Positions 44,451-54,266 of a stretch of DNA of 64,000 nucleotides are shown here, piece after piece. A program made the translations under genes and the position numbers. Under the pieces are notes generated by a model that was not told the DNA's origin, made no database searches, and was given only the letters and a program-made list of their open reading frames with translations. Every line of letters begins with the position of its first letter. Position 1 is the first letter of the stretch. Source of the stretch: Flaviramulus sp. (lineage in GTDB: Bacteria; Bacteroidota; Bacteroidia; Flavobacteriales; Flavobacteriaceae); assembly GCA_030731745.1 (NCBI GenBank), contig JANQTJ010000012.1, positions 43,884-107,883 of the forward strand, read 5' to 3'.

Positions 44451-46940
44451 ATGGCGAAGAATTTAGTGATAGTTGAGTCACCTGCTAAGGCAAAAACCAT
44501 TGAAAAATTTCTTGGAAAAGATTTTAAAGTAGAATCTAGTTTTGGACATATTTCAGATTTGCCTTCAAAGGAATTAGGAGTAGATGTTGAAGGTGATTTC
44601 AAACCCAAATATGAAGTTTCAAAAGATAAAACAGCCGTTGTAAAGAAACTTAAAGACTTAGCTAAAAAAGCAGAAATGGTTTGGTTAGCAAGTGATGAAG
44701 ATAGAGAAGGAGAGGCTATTGCGTGGCATTTGGCAGAAACGTTGCAGTTGGATAAAAACAAAACTAAGCGTATTGTTTTTCATGAAATTACAAAATCAGC
44801 CATTTTAAAAGCTATTGAAAATCCAAGAGGTATAGATTATGATTTAGTAGATGCACAACAAGCACGTCGTGTTTTAGATAGAATTGTTGGTTATGAGTTA
44901 TCTCCTGTTTTATGGAGAAAAGTAAAAGGTGGTTTATCGGCAGGTCGCGTTCAATCGGTTTCGGTACGTTTAATTGTTGAGAAAGAAAGAGAGATTCAAG
45001 AGTTTACGCCTGTGGGATCTTACAGAGTTGATGCGGAATTTTCAAATGAAGACGGACAAACTTTTAAAGCGAAGCTACCTAAGAATTTTTCAACAAAAGC
45101 TGAAGCACAAAAATTCTTAGAAAATAACACAGCCGCATCTTTTAAAGTAGCCGATTTAGAAAAAAAACCTGCTAAAAAAGCACCAGCAGCGCCGTTTACA
45201 ACATCAACCTTACAACAAGAAGCATCACGTAAGTTATATTTTTCAGTAAGTAAAACCATGAATATGGCACAACGCCTTTATGAAGCTGGTTTGATTACAT
45301 ATATGAGAACTGATAGTGTAAATTTATCTGATGAAGCTAGAAAAGGCGCAGAGGCAGAAATAAAAAGTGCTTACGGTTCAAAATATAGTAATCCAAGAAA
45401 TTATAAAGGAAAATCAAAAGGCGCACAAGAGGCGCATGAGGCTATTCGCCCAACAGATTTTTCTCTGCATTCAGTAGATATCGATAGAGATCAAGCTAGA
45501 TTATATGATTTAATTTGGAAACGATCTATTGCATCACAAATGAGTGAGGCAGAATTAGAGCGAACTAATGTTAAAATTAGTGCATCAACCCATAATGAAG
45601 CCTTTACGGCTAATGGTGAGGTTATCACTTTTGATGGTTTTTTAAAAGTATATTTAGAAGGAACTGATGATGAAGATATTGAACAAGAAGGCATGCTTCC
45701 AGCTATGAGAACTAATGAGACTTTGCTTAATAATTATATTACTGCTACAGAGCGTTATACGCGTCCACCAGCAAGATATACTGAAGCATCGTTGGTTAAA
45801 AAACTAGAAGAATTAGGTATTGGTCGTCCATCTACTTATGCACCAACTATTTCTACAATTCAAAATAGAAATTATGTAGAAAAAGGTACAGTTGATGGTG
45901 AGGAGCGAAGTTATACTCAACTTACTTTAAAAAATGGTACTGTAAAAGATAAATTACTGAGAGAAAAAGTTGGATCAGATAAAGGGAAATTAGTACCTAC
46001 TGATATAGGTATGATTGTTACAGATTTTTTAGTAAATCATTTCGAACACATTTTAGATTATAATTTTACAGCAAAGGTAGAAGCTGATTTTGATGAAATT
46101 GCTGAAGGCAATGAAGATTGGACTAAAGTGATGAAATCATTCTATAAAGATTTCCATCCGGTTGTTATTGATGTTCAAGAAAATGCAGATAGAGAATCTG
46201 GTGAGCGAATATTAGGTACAGATCCTAAATCTGGAAAACAAGTGAGTGTGCGTTTAGGGAAATTTGGACCCATGGTTCAAATAGGTACTGTTGATGATGA
46301 AGAAAAACCGCAGTTTGCAAGTTTAAGTCCAGAACAACAATTAAATACCATTACTTATCAAGAAGCAATGGATTTATTTCAATTACCAAAAAATTTAGGT
46401 CAATACAAAGGAGAAAAGGTTGAGGTTAATAATGGTCGTTTTGGTCCTTATGTGAAATTTGGTGATTCTTTTGTGTCCCTTCCAAAAGGAGTTGATGCCT
46501 TAAGCGTAGAGCTTGATGATGCTATTGTTTTAATTAATGAAAAGCAAAAAGCAGATGCTCCTATATATATGTATCAAAATTTACCAGTACAAAAAGGTAA
46601 AGGGCGTTTTGGTCCGTTTATTAAATGGAACGATATGTTTATAAATGTCAATAAAAAATACGATTGGAACGATTTATCAAATAATGATATTATTGAGTTA
46701 ATTGAAGATAAGATTCAAAAAGAGAAAGATAAAGTTATTCATAATTGGGAACAAGATGGTATTAGTGTTGAAAAAGCGCGTTGGGGAAGACATAATATTC
46801 TTAAAGGAAAAATAAAAGTTGAGTTAGCTAAAACTGTTGATGTTTCTAAAATGACTTTAGATAAGGCTAAAGAATTAATTGAAGCTAAAATGCCAAAGAA
46901 AAAAGCGCCTGTTAAAAAATCAGCTTCCAAGAAAAAATAA
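44451..46940 (+). CDS. topA: DNA topoisomerase I
   Basis: The 829-residue type IA topoisomerase relaxes negative supercoils. The Toprim domain begins with NLVIVESPAKAKTIEKFLG and has SDEDREGEAIAWH near 83-95. The catalytic tyrosine is Tyr284 in LITYMRTDS. Typical zinc ribbons are missing; the C-terminal third instead has repeated GRFGPYVKFGD- and GRFGPFIKWND-type units and a Lys-rich tail (KKKAPVKKSASKKK), as usual in Bacteroidota. It lies upstream of the arginase-fold gene and gldKLMN. Confidence 0.97.
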   Translation: MAKNLVIVESPAKAKTIEKFLGKDFKVESSFGHISDLPSKELGVDVEGDFKPKYEVSKDKTAVVKKLKDLAKKAEMVWLASDEDREGEAIAWHLAETLQLDKNKTKRIVFHEITKSAILKAIENPRGIDYDLVDAQQARRVLDRIVGYELSPVLWRKVKGGLSAGRVQSVSVRLIVEKEREIQEFTPVGSYRVDAEFSNEDGQTFKAKLPKNFSTKAEAQKFLENNTAASFKVADLEKKPAKKAPAAPFTTSTLQQEASRKLYFSVSKTMNMAQRLYEAGLITYMRTDSVNLSDEARKGAEAEIKSAYGSKYSNPRNYKGKSKGAQEAHEAIRPTDFSLHSVDIDRDQARLYDLIWKRSIASQMSEAELERTNVKISASTHNEAFTANGEVITFDGFLKVYLEGTDDEDIEQEGMLPAMRTNETLLNNYITATERYTRPPARYTEASLVKKLEELGIGRPSTYAPTISTIQNRNYVEKGTVDGEERSYTQLTLKNGTVKDKLLREKVGSDKGKLVPTDIGMIVTDFLVNHFEHILDYNFTAKVEADFDEIAEGNEDWTKVMKSFYKDFHPVVIDVQENADRESGERILGTDPKSGKQVSVRLGKFGPMVQIGTVDDEEKPQFASLSPEQQLNTITYQEAMDLFQLPKNLGQYKGEKVEVNNGRFGPYVKFGDSFVSLPKGVDALSVELDDAIVLINEKQKADAPIYMYQNLPVQKGKGRFGPFIKWNDMFINVNKKYDWNDLSNNDIIELIEDKIQKEKDKVIHNWEQDGISVEKARWGRHNILKGKIKVELAKTVDVSKMTLDKAKELIEAKMPKKKAPVKKSASKKK

Positions 46941-47110
46941 TTAGTGTTAATTATTTTTTAAAATAAAAATTAATAACTCAAAAAGAATTAATTAAAATTG
47001 GTGATTCATCGATTATTTTAACATTTAGGTGATAAAAAACTCATTTATTCTATTGATATTTGTGTGAAATTAAAATTTCAATTTACCAACATCAATTTTC
47101 GTTTTTATAA

Positions 47111-48277
47111 ATGAACTTTAGTTTTTTATCACCTGTTTCAGATTTAGTTCTTGCTCACAATGAGTTGTTATCCCAACAAGCTATAGGCAGAAAGCTTAAA
47201 ATTCACACAATTCACAATGGAATTCCAGATTTAGAAGGTGTTAAAATAGCTATTATTGGTGTTTTAGAAAACAGAAATGATATTAACTATATTGGAGAAA
47301 CTATATATTTAGATGAAATAAGAAAAGCATTTTATAGTCTATTCCCCGGAAGCTGGAATGTAAATATTGCTGATTTAGGTGATATAAGTAAAGGTGAAAG
47401 TGTGGAGGATACTTATTTTGCACTAAAAGAAACTATCAATATATTATTAAAAGAAAATATTATACCTATTATCTTAGGTGGTTCTCAAGATCTTACTTAC
47501 CCTAATTACAGAGCTTATGATGGTTTAATACCAATGGTAAACATAGTAAATGTTGATGCAAAATTCGATTTAGGAGATTCAACAAAGCCCATAAAAAATA
47601 ATAGTTTTATTGGAAAAATAATTTTAAACGAGCCTTATAATCTTTTTAACTATGCAACTGTGGGTTATCAAACTTACTTCAATTCTCAAGAAGAAATTGA
47701 TTTAATGGATAATCTGTATTTTGAATCCTATAGATTAGGTGAGGTTTCAAAGAATATTAAGATTGTAGAACCTGTAATGCGTGATGCTAATATTGTAACT
47801 ATAGATTTAACATCTGTAAAAGGTGCAGAGGTAAGTTTAAAACAAAAATATTCTCCAAATGGTTTAGATGGTAAGGAGATTTGTGCTATTTCCCGTTATG
47901 CTGGTATTAGTAATAAAGTAACATCATTTGGAATTTATGAATATAAACCTTCAAAAGATGATGAATTAACATCTATGTTAGTATCACAAATGATTTGGTA
48001 CTTTATTGAGGGAGTAAATTTTAGAGTAAAAGATGATGATTTTTCAGATGATATGAATTATCAAAAATTTATAACCTTAGTCGAGTCTGAAGAATTAGTG
48101 TTTTATAAAAGTAATAAAACTGGTAGATGGTGGATTGAGATTCCTTTTTTATCAGAAATTAATAATAAATTAAAAAGACATACGTTATTACCTTGCATGC
48201 ATCAAGATTACCTGGATGCATGTAATGATAAGTTGCCAGACCGTTGGTATAAAGCAATTCAAAAGAATTGTGTTTAA
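47111..48277 (+). CDS. arginase/formimidoylglutamase-fold protein lacking the metal ligands
   Basis: The 388-residue protein has the ureohydrolase fold but not its active site. The usual GGDHS is GGSQD (123-127), DAHxD is DAKFD (149-153) and SxDxDxxDP reads TIDLTSVKG (230-238), so both metal-binding histidines and two of three aspartates of the last motif are changed. Binding of the two manganese ions, and so hydrolysis, is unlikely. The frame is full-length and undamaged. It lies directly upstream of gldK, an order found in other flavobacteria, where it is often labelled formimidoylglutamase by similarity. A structural or regulatory role, perhaps tied to gliding or secretion, is an inference. 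No signal peptide is seen. Confidence 0.8.
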   Translation: MNFSFLSPVSDLVLAHNELLSQQAIGRKLKIHTIHNGIPDLEGVKIAIIGVLENRNDINYIGETIYLDEIRKAFYSLFPGSWNVNIADLGDISKGESVEDTYFALKETINILLKENIIPIILGGSQDLTYPNYRAYDGLIPMVNIVNVDAKFDLGDSTKPIKNNSFIGKIILNEPYNLFNYATVGYQTYFNSQEEIDLMDNLYFESYRLGEVSKNIKIVEPVMRDANIVTIDLTSVKGAEVSLKQKYSPNGLDGKEICAISRYAGISNKVTSFGIYEYKPSKDDELTSMLVSQMIWYFIEGVNFRVKDDDFSDDMNYQKFITLVESEELVFYKSNKTGRWWIEIPFLSEINNKLKRHTLLPCMHQDYLDACNDKLPDRWYKAIQKNCV

Positions 48278-48302
48278 TAGACAAAGTATGGTCAAAGAGT
48301 CA

Positions 48303-48339
48303 ATTTCATCGGCAAAATGTGTTTTTTTTACGATGAAAT
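48303..48339 (+). other. inverted repeat upstream of gldK
   Basis: ATTTCATCG (48303-48311) and CGATGAAAT (48331-48339) form a 9-bp perfect stem with a 19-nt loop, followed by an A/T-rich stretch with six T. It may be a weak terminator after the arginase-fold gene or a structure in the gldK leader. Confidence 0.4.
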
Positions 48340-48439
48340 GTAAATTTTTTAGATAAAAAGTTGTTTTTTAATAAATATATAAATATGTTTACGCTCTCAA
48401 ATGAAGCTTAAAATAATTAACCTCGAGTTTTCTATGGAT

Positions 48440-49801
48440 ATGAAGAAGTTTATATTATCAATTACAGTAATGGCAATACTAATTAGTTGTGGCTCTAAAG
48501 ACAAGGGCGAACTAGTAGGTGTTCAAGGAAAAAAATGGCATCCAGAAAAGCCTTATGGCATGGAACTTATCCCCGGCGGTGCATTTATAATGGGTAAAGC
48601 AGATGACGATCTTGCAGGCGTAAATGACGCACCTTCAAAAACAGTTACAGTGAGAGCCTTTTATATGGATGCAACAGAAATCACTAATAGTGAATACCGT
48701 CAATTTGTAAACTGGGTAAGAGATTCTATTGTAAGAATGAAATTAGCTGTTTTAGCTGATGAAGTTGGTAAAGTGCCAGATGACGGGGGTATCGGTGAAT
48801 TTGCATTTAAAGATGCAGATACCGCAAATATGTCTGTTTACGAAAAGTATATGTTCGAAAACTATACAGGTTTAGGACCTACAGGATATGAAGGTAGAAA
48901 GTTAAATAAAGATATTGATTTAATTTTTGACACTTCAGATTATCCAGATGAGTATTATACAGAAGTCATGGATACTATGTATTTACCTTTAGAAGAATCT
49001 TATAACGGACAACGTACTTGGGACGTTAAAAAGTTTAAATTCCAATATAGTTATATGGACATTCAAGAAGCTGCAAGAGCTAAAGGAATTAAGCGTAAAG
49101 ATGTTATCAAAAAAGAAGAAATTGAAGTCTATCCAGATACAACGGTTTGGATTAGGGATTTTGCTTACTCATACAATGAGCCAATGCATAACGATTATTT
49201 TTGGCATGATGCTTACAGTGATTATCCGGTAGTAGGTATTACCTGGAAACAAGCAAAAGCATTTTGTGAGTGGAGGACTATTAACAAAAATACTTATCAA
49301 AAATCTAGAAAAGGTGCCGCATTTGTAAATTCTTTTAGATTACCATCTGAAGCAGAATGGGAATATGCAGCAAGAGGCGGCTTACAAGCAGCTACTTACC
49401 CTTGGGGTGGACCTTACACTAAAAGTGATAGAGGCTGTTTTATGGCAAACTTTAAACCAGTAAGAGGTGATTATGCAGCCGATGACGCATTATATACGGT
49501 AGAAGCAAAGTCTTACGAGCCAAATGATTATAATTTATATAATATGGCAGGAAATGTATCTGAATGGGTAAATGCATCTTATGATCCATCTGCTTATGAG
49601 TTTACATCAACAATTAACCCTAGTGTAAACGATAAAAATAATCAAAGAAAAATTGTTAGAGGTGGTTCATGGAAAGATGTTGCATACTTCTTACAAGTAA
49701 GTTCTAGAGATTATGAATATGCAGATTCTGCAAGAAGTTACATAGGTTTCAGAACCGTTCAAGATTATATGGGGACACAAGTAACAAAAAACGGTAACTA
49801 A
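48440..49801 (+). CDS. gldK: gliding motility / T9SS outer-ring lipoprotein GldK
   Basis: The 453-residue lipoprotein (lipobox LISC followed by GSKDKGELVG) belongs to the formylglycine-generating-enzyme-like fold, with MELIPGGAFIMGKADDD near 41-57, EITNSEYRQFVNW, FRLPSEAEWEYAARGG and NMAGNVSEWVNASYDP, and IVRGGSWKDVAYFL. GldK forms, with GldN, the periplasmic ring of the type IX secretion and gliding machine. The start at 48440 opens the lipoprotein signal; an in-frame ATG at 48401 would add 13 residues. It heads the gldKLMN unit. Confidence 0.95.
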   Translation: MKKFILSITVMAILISCGSKDKGELVGVQGKKWHPEKPYGMELIPGGAFIMGKADDDLAGVNDAPSKTVTVRAFYMDATEITNSEYRQFVNWVRDSIVRMKLAVLADEVGKVPDDGGIGEFAFKDADTANMSVYEKYMFENYTGLGPTGYEGRKLNKDIDLIFDTSDYPDEYYTEVMDTMYLPLEESYNGQRTWDVKKFKFQYSYMDIQEAARAKGIKRKDVIKKEEIEVYPDTTVWIRDFAYSYNEPMHNDYFWHDAYSDYPVVGITWKQAKAFCEWRTINKNTYQKSRKGAAFVNSFRLPSEAEWEYAARGGLQAATYPWGGPYTKSDRGCFMANFKPVRGDYAADDALYTVEAKSYEPNDYNLYNMAGNVSEWVNASYDPSAYEFTSTINPSVNDKNNQRKIVRGGSWKDVAYFLQVSSRDYEYADSARSYIGFRTVQDYMGTQVTKNGN

Positions 49802-49878
49802 GAATTTTAATCAAAACAATATAACTATTAATTAACCTACTTAAGTAAAACCTACTTAAAATTTAAAAATCGAAAATT

Positions 49879-50517
49879 ATGGCAAAGTCAAAAGCAAGTA
49901 AAAAGTTCATGAATATGGCTTATGGATTAGGAGCAGCAATTGTAATCGTTGGAGCTCTATTCAAAATTATTCACTTTGAAATAGGACCACTTACAGGTAA
50001 CGTGATGTTAACTATTGGACTTGTAACCGAAGCAATTATATTTGCATTATCAGCATTCGAACCAGTTGATGATGAATTAGATTGGTCATTAGTATATCCA
50101 GAATTAGCTGGAGGACAATCAAGTAAAAAGGAAGGAAAAGAAGACGCACAAGGTTTATTGTCTAAAAAATTAGACGACTTATTAAAAGAAGCTAAAATTG
50201 ATGGTGAATTAATCTCTAGTTTAGGAGAAAGCATCAGAGGATTTGAAGGTGCTGCTAAAAATATGTCTTCAACTGTTGATTCAATAGAAGCAAGTAAGAA
50301 ATATGGTGAAGAACTATCATTAGCTGCAGCTCAAATGGAATCTTTAAACAGTCTTTATAAAGTACAATTAGAAAGTGCTAATAAACAAGCAACTATTAAT
50401 GAAGAGTCTGTAGAAAATGCAGCTAAATTAAAAGAGCAAATGCAATCTTTAGCTTCTAACTTATCATCATTAAATGGTGTTTATGGAGGTATGCTTTCTG
50501 CAATGAATAAAAACTAA
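49879..50517 (+). CDS. gldL: gliding motility / T9SS motor protein GldL
   Basis: The 212-residue inner-membrane protein has two N-terminal helices (about 13-32 and 39-58) and a cytoplasmic helical tail. The second helix carries Glu51 in GLVTEAIIFALSAFEP and the first has Lys29, corresponding to the charged membrane residues needed for proton-driven motor activity in Flavobacterium johnsoniae GldL. FEPVDDELDWSLVYPEL follows the helices. GldL and GldM form the motor that powers gliding and type IX secretion. Confidence 0.96.
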   Translation: MAKSKASKKFMNMAYGLGAAIVIVGALFKIIHFEIGPLTGNVMLTIGLVTEAIIFALSAFEPVDDELDWSLVYPELAGGQSSKKEGKEDAQGLLSKKLDDLLKEAKIDGELISSLGESIRGFEGAAKNMSSTVDSIEASKKYGEELSLAAAQMESLNSLYKVQLESANKQATINEESVENAAKLKEQMQSLASNLSSLNGVYGGMLSAMNKN

Positions 50518-50576
50518 TTAGGAGAGTTATTAATTCCCAAATTTATTATTAATTAACCAAAAAAACCTAATTAAAC

Positions 50577-52139
50577 ATGGCAGGAGGAAATCTAACACCA
50601 AGACAGAAAATGATTAATCTGATGTATTTAATATTTATAGCAATGCTAGCTTTAAATATGTCTAAGGAAGTGCTTTCAGCCTTCGGATTAATGAATGAAA
50701 AGCTTACGGAATCTAACGAAGCTACTGAAGCTAGAAATAATAGCTTTGTAGCAAGTCTAGAAGTAAAAGCTAACGAGCAAAAAGAAAAATTCGAACCTTT
50801 AAAAGCTAAAGCTGATCAAATAGATGATTTAGCTCATAATTTTAGTGCTTATTTAGAAGATTTAAAAACTAAAATGACTGCTAAAATCGATGATCCAACA
50901 GATTATGAGATTATGGACAAAGGTGATTATCTTGATGAACATTTTTTTAAAGGGGACAAAATAAAAGAAGATGGTCAAGCATTTTTAGGTCAAATGAAAG
51001 CTTTTCGAGAAGGCGTTGCTAAAATTTTAGCAGACGAGAAAGGTATGGAAGCTGTTATAAAAGAAGTTAATGACAAATTTAGTACTAATGAAGTTGTTAA
51101 TAGAGATGGTGTAAAAGTAGAATGGTTAGATTATCACTACAAAGGGTACCCTTTAGTAGCGTCTTTAACTAAATTAACGTCTTTACAATCTGATATTAAA
51201 ACTACTGAGTCTCAAGTTTTGTCTAATATGTTAGCTGGTACACTTTCTAGTGAGGTGTCTATGACAAACTATACAACTTTGATGGAAACATCTAAATCCG
51301 CTTATTTTAATGGCGAGCAGTTTGATGGACAAATCGTTTTAGGACGTAAAGATGCTTCTACAAAACCTAGTAGAGTAGAATTAACTCTAGATGGTAGAAA
51401 GCTTAATGCTGATCAATATTCAATTGAAGATGGTAAAGTTAAGTTGAAAATTGGGACTGGTGGTGTTGGTGAACACAAAATTGAAGGAAAATTAATTTTT
51501 GCTCAAGATGGAGAAGAAATTGAAGTTCCTGTAAAATCATCATTTGCAACAGTAGCAAAGCCTAATGCAGCAACAATTTCTGCGGATAAAATGAATGTTG
51601 TATACCGTGGTGTTAAAAACCCAATGACTATATCATTTGCTGGTATTCCTGATAATAAAGTAGCTGCTAGTGCTCAAGGATTATCTAGAGGCGCTGGAAG
51701 TAGTTATATTATGGATGCAACTTTAATTAAAGGTAGAGAGGTAACTATTAATGTAACTGGGACTTTGCCAGATGGAGGTAAAGTGAGTGATAATGCTAAA
51801 TTCAGAATTAAAGATTTACCAAAACCAACAGGAACAATTAGAGGTGAAGACGGTGCAATAAAAATGCAACGTGATGCACTTAAAATTTCAACAATTGGAG
51901 CTAAATTTGATGATTTCGATTTTGAATTAACACTAAATGTTACTGGATTTAAATTTAAAGTTGCTGGACAGCCAACAATAAATGTTAACGGAAATAAGTT
52001 AGATAGTAGAGCTCAGCAAGCATTAAGTAAAGCAAAACGTGGATCAGATGTTCAAATATTTGACATCGAAGCTAAAGCTAGTGGTGTTAGTGTCATACTT
52101 AAAAAAGTATCTCCAGTTTTTGTTGAGTTAACAAACTAA
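50577..52139 (+). CDS. gldM: gliding motility / T9SS motor protein GldM
   Basis: The 520-residue protein has one membrane helix (about 12-32, MINLMYLIFIAMLALNMSKEV) preceded by the family start GGNLTPRQK, then a long periplasmic region built of a helical bundle (about 40-220) and beta domains to the C-terminus. It transmits movement from the GldL motor across the periplasm to the GldK/GldN ring. Length and motif agree with the family. It is 59 bp after gldL. Confidence 0.96.
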   Translation: MAGGNLTPRQKMINLMYLIFIAMLALNMSKEVLSAFGLMNEKLTESNEATEARNNSFVASLEVKANEQKEKFEPLKAKADQIDDLAHNFSAYLEDLKTKMTAKIDDPTDYEIMDKGDYLDEHFFKGDKIKEDGQAFLGQMKAFREGVAKILADEKGMEAVIKEVNDKFSTNEVVNRDGVKVEWLDYHYKGYPLVASLTKLTSLQSDIKTTESQVLSNMLAGTLSSEVSMTNYTTLMETSKSAYFNGEQFDGQIVLGRKDASTKPSRVELTLDGRKLNADQYSIEDGKVKLKIGTGGVGEHKIEGKLIFAQDGEEIEVPVKSSFATVAKPNAATISADKMNVVYRGVKNPMTISFAGIPDNKVAASAQGLSRGAGSSYIMDATLIKGREVTINVTGTLPDGGKVSDNAKFRIKDLPKPTGTIRGEDGAIKMQRDALKISTIGAKFDDFDFELTLNVTGFKFKVAGQPTINVNGNKLDSRAQQALSKAKRGSDVQIFDIEAKASGVSVILKKVSPVFVELTN

Positions 52140-52233
52140 ACTACTGGTTACGGCGTTTAGTTATTACCATATAAAAATGTATAATAAGATTAAGATGAAA
52201 TATCATCTTTGAAGAACAATAAATATTAATCAC

Positions 52234-53124
52234 ATGAATTTAAAGAGTTTTTTATTAACCGTTACTACTGTTTTTACAGCATCAAGTATGTTTGCTCAAG
52301 CCAATATATTAAATGCTAAAAGCCCTGATGAAATAGGTGTGAGAACAGAAGCTCAAAAGGCAGTTGACAATGATAAACCATTAGAATATGGATATGTTGA
52401 CGATAGAGACATATTGTTTTCTAAGATGGTTTGGGAAAAAGTAGTTCTTGATGAACGTTCAAATTTTCCACTTTACTATCCGATAGATACTAACAACATT
52501 GGTAGCGATAGAAGATCATTGTATGATGTTCTTATGAAGGCCGTTAAAGATGGTGAAATAAAAAACATCTATGACGATTCTTATTTTACAACAAAGAGAA
52601 CTTTAAAAGATATTGAAGCTGCTTTAGTTAAAATTGACACTACAGAATTAGGTATCGAGCAATTAAATGCCGGTGAAGAATTATCTGCAGAATACATTAA
52701 TAAAAGAGCTATTACTTCAGCTGATATTAAGCAGTATCATATCAAAGGACTTTGGTATTTTGATAAGCGTCAAGCAGAAATGAAATACAGATTACTAGGT
52801 ATTGCTCCCGTTGCGCCGGATGTTAATTTTATTGATGAAGAAGAACCAGATTTAGTACCATTATTTTGGATATTTTTCCCAGATGCCAGAGAGGTATTAC
52901 ACGCGGCTAAATCTTTTAACAATGAAAATAGTTCTATGCCATTTTCTTTTGATCATATGCTAAACGCAAGACGTTTTCATGGTTATATTTTTAGAGAAGA
53001 AAATGTACAAGGCGATAGAGCAGTAAGCGAGTATGTATCTCAAAATGCTTTAATGCAATTATTAGAATCTGAAAGGATTAAAGATAAAATTAGAGATTTT
53101 GAATTAGATATGTGGACATATTAA
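52234..53124 (+). CDS. gldN: gliding motility / T9SS ring protein GldN
   Basis: The 296-residue periplasmic protein has a signal peptide (MNLKSFLLTVTTVFTASSMFAQ) and the family features YGYVDDRDILFSKMVWEKVVLDERSNFPLYYP (residues about 46-77), YHIKGLWYFDKRQAEMKYRLLGIAPVAPD near 169-197 and LFWIFFPDAREVLH near 210-223. It completes the gldKLMN unit and is followed by a strong terminator. Confidence 0.95.
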   Translation: MNLKSFLLTVTTVFTASSMFAQANILNAKSPDEIGVRTEAQKAVDNDKPLEYGYVDDRDILFSKMVWEKVVLDERSNFPLYYPIDTNNIGSDRRSLYDVLMKAVKDGEIKNIYDDSYFTTKRTLKDIEAALVKIDTTELGIEQLNAGEELSAEYINKRAITSADIKQYHIKGLWYFDKRQAEMKYRLLGIAPVAPDVNFIDEEEPDLVPLFWIFFPDAREVLHAAKSFNNENSSMPFSFDHMLNARRFHGYIFREENVQGDRAVSEYVSQNALMQLLESERIKDKIRDFELDMWTY

Positions 53125-53140
53125 AATTCAAAAATTTATA

Positions 53141-53175
53141 AAAAAACGCTCACTATTTAGTGAGCGTTTTTTTTT
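53141..53175 (+). terminator. terminator after gldN
   Basis: CGCTCACT (53147-53154) pairs with AGTGAGCG (53159-53166) around a 4-nt loop, flanked by six A and nine T. Confidence 0.9.
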
Positions 53176-53225
53176 GTTCAACAATATAAATAAAGCGTAA
53201 TTTTTCTGACTATCTTCGCGCAGTC

Positions 53226-54266
53226 ATGCATGTAGATTATATAATTGTTGGTATTGGAATTGCAGGAATTAGTTTTTGCGAACAATTAAAAGCTAATAAT
53301 AAGTCTTTTATAGTATTTGATAATAATTCTCAATTATCATCAACAGTCGCTGGCGGTTTGTATAATCCAGTTGTTTTAAAACGATTTACATCCGTTTGGA
53401 AAAGTAAAGAACAATTGGAAACAGCTGTGACATTTTATTCGAAACTTGAAGAGAGACTAAACTTAAAGTTAGATTATAAAATTCCCGTTTATCGAAAATT
53501 CGCCTCTTTAGAAGAGCAAAATGATTGGTTTGCAGCTTCAGATAAACCATTACTTTCAGATTATTTATCAACTAAAATAATACGAAATAGTAATAAAAAC
53601 ATTGATGCTCCCTTTGGGTTTGGTGAAGTTTTTGAAACTGGTAGAGTAGATGTTAAAGTGATGCTTGATGCATTTAAAATGGAATTATCTCATAATAATT
53701 CATTGTATGAAAGTATCTTTAAGTACAATCAATTAATTCTTGAAAACAACAGTATTAAATATCAAAATATAATTGCAAAAAATATGGTATTTGCAGAAGG
53801 TTTTGGGATAAGAGAAAACCCATATTTTAATTATTTACCATTAGTGCCAGCTAAAGGAGAGTTAATAACGATACATGCACCAGATTTAAATATTGATTAT
53901 GTTTTAAAAGCAGCTGTTTTTATAATCCCCTTAGGAAATGATTTATATATAGTAGGAGCCACTTATGAGTGGAAAGATTTAAGTAATAAGGTTACAGAGA
54001 CTGCTAAAGATGAATTGCTAAATAAACTAGAAAAAATTATTAATTGCTCTTTTAAAATTGTAAACCAAGTAGCTGGTGTAAGGCCAACAGTTAAAGATAG
54101 AAGGCCTTTAGTAGGGCAACATCCTAAATTTAAAAATTTATATGTTTTAAATGGTTTGGGAACTCGTGGTGTTATGATAGGACCCTATGTTGCCAATAAA
54201 CTTTACAATTTTATAGAAAATGATGCGGTTTTAGATAATGATATTGATATTAAAAGGTTTGAATAA
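53226..54266 (+). CDS. FAD-dependent oxidoreductase (D-amino-acid-oxidase family)
   Basis: The 346-residue protein begins with a Rossmann FAD-binding motif (IIVGIGIAGISFCEQL, about 6-21) and has the DAO-type C-terminal GVRPTVKDRRPLVGQHP near 285-301 followed by LNGLGTRGVMIGPYVANKL near 309-327. The family oxidises amino acids or related amines; the substrate is not evident. A TATCTTCG box at 53211-53218, one base from the promoter consensus, lies only 7 bp before the ATG. The gene converges on the DUF983 gene without any spacer. Confidence 0.88.
   Translation: MHVDYIIVGIGIAGISFCEQLKANNKSFIVFDNNSQLSSTVAGGLYNPVVLKRFTSVWKSKEQLETAVTFYSKLEERLNLKLDYKIPVYRKFASLEEQNDWFAASDKPLLSDYLSTKIIRNSNKNIDAPFGFGEVFETGRVDVKVMLDAFKMELSHNNSLYESIFKYNQLILENNSIKYQNIIAKNMVFAEGFGIRENPYFNYLPLVPAKGELITIHAPDLNIDYVLKAAVFIIPLGNDLYIVGATYEWKDLSNKVTETAKDELLNKLEKIINCSFKIVNQVAGVRPTVKDRRPLVGQHPKFKNLYVLNGLGTRGVMIGPYVANKLYNFIENDAVLDNDIDIKRFE

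Noticed and set aside
48440..49801. GldK as the formylglycine-generating enzyme that activates the sulfatase at 29.9 kb
   Set aside because: It has the fold but is the T9SS ring lipoprotein by sequence, signal and gene order; the fold alone does not give the activity.
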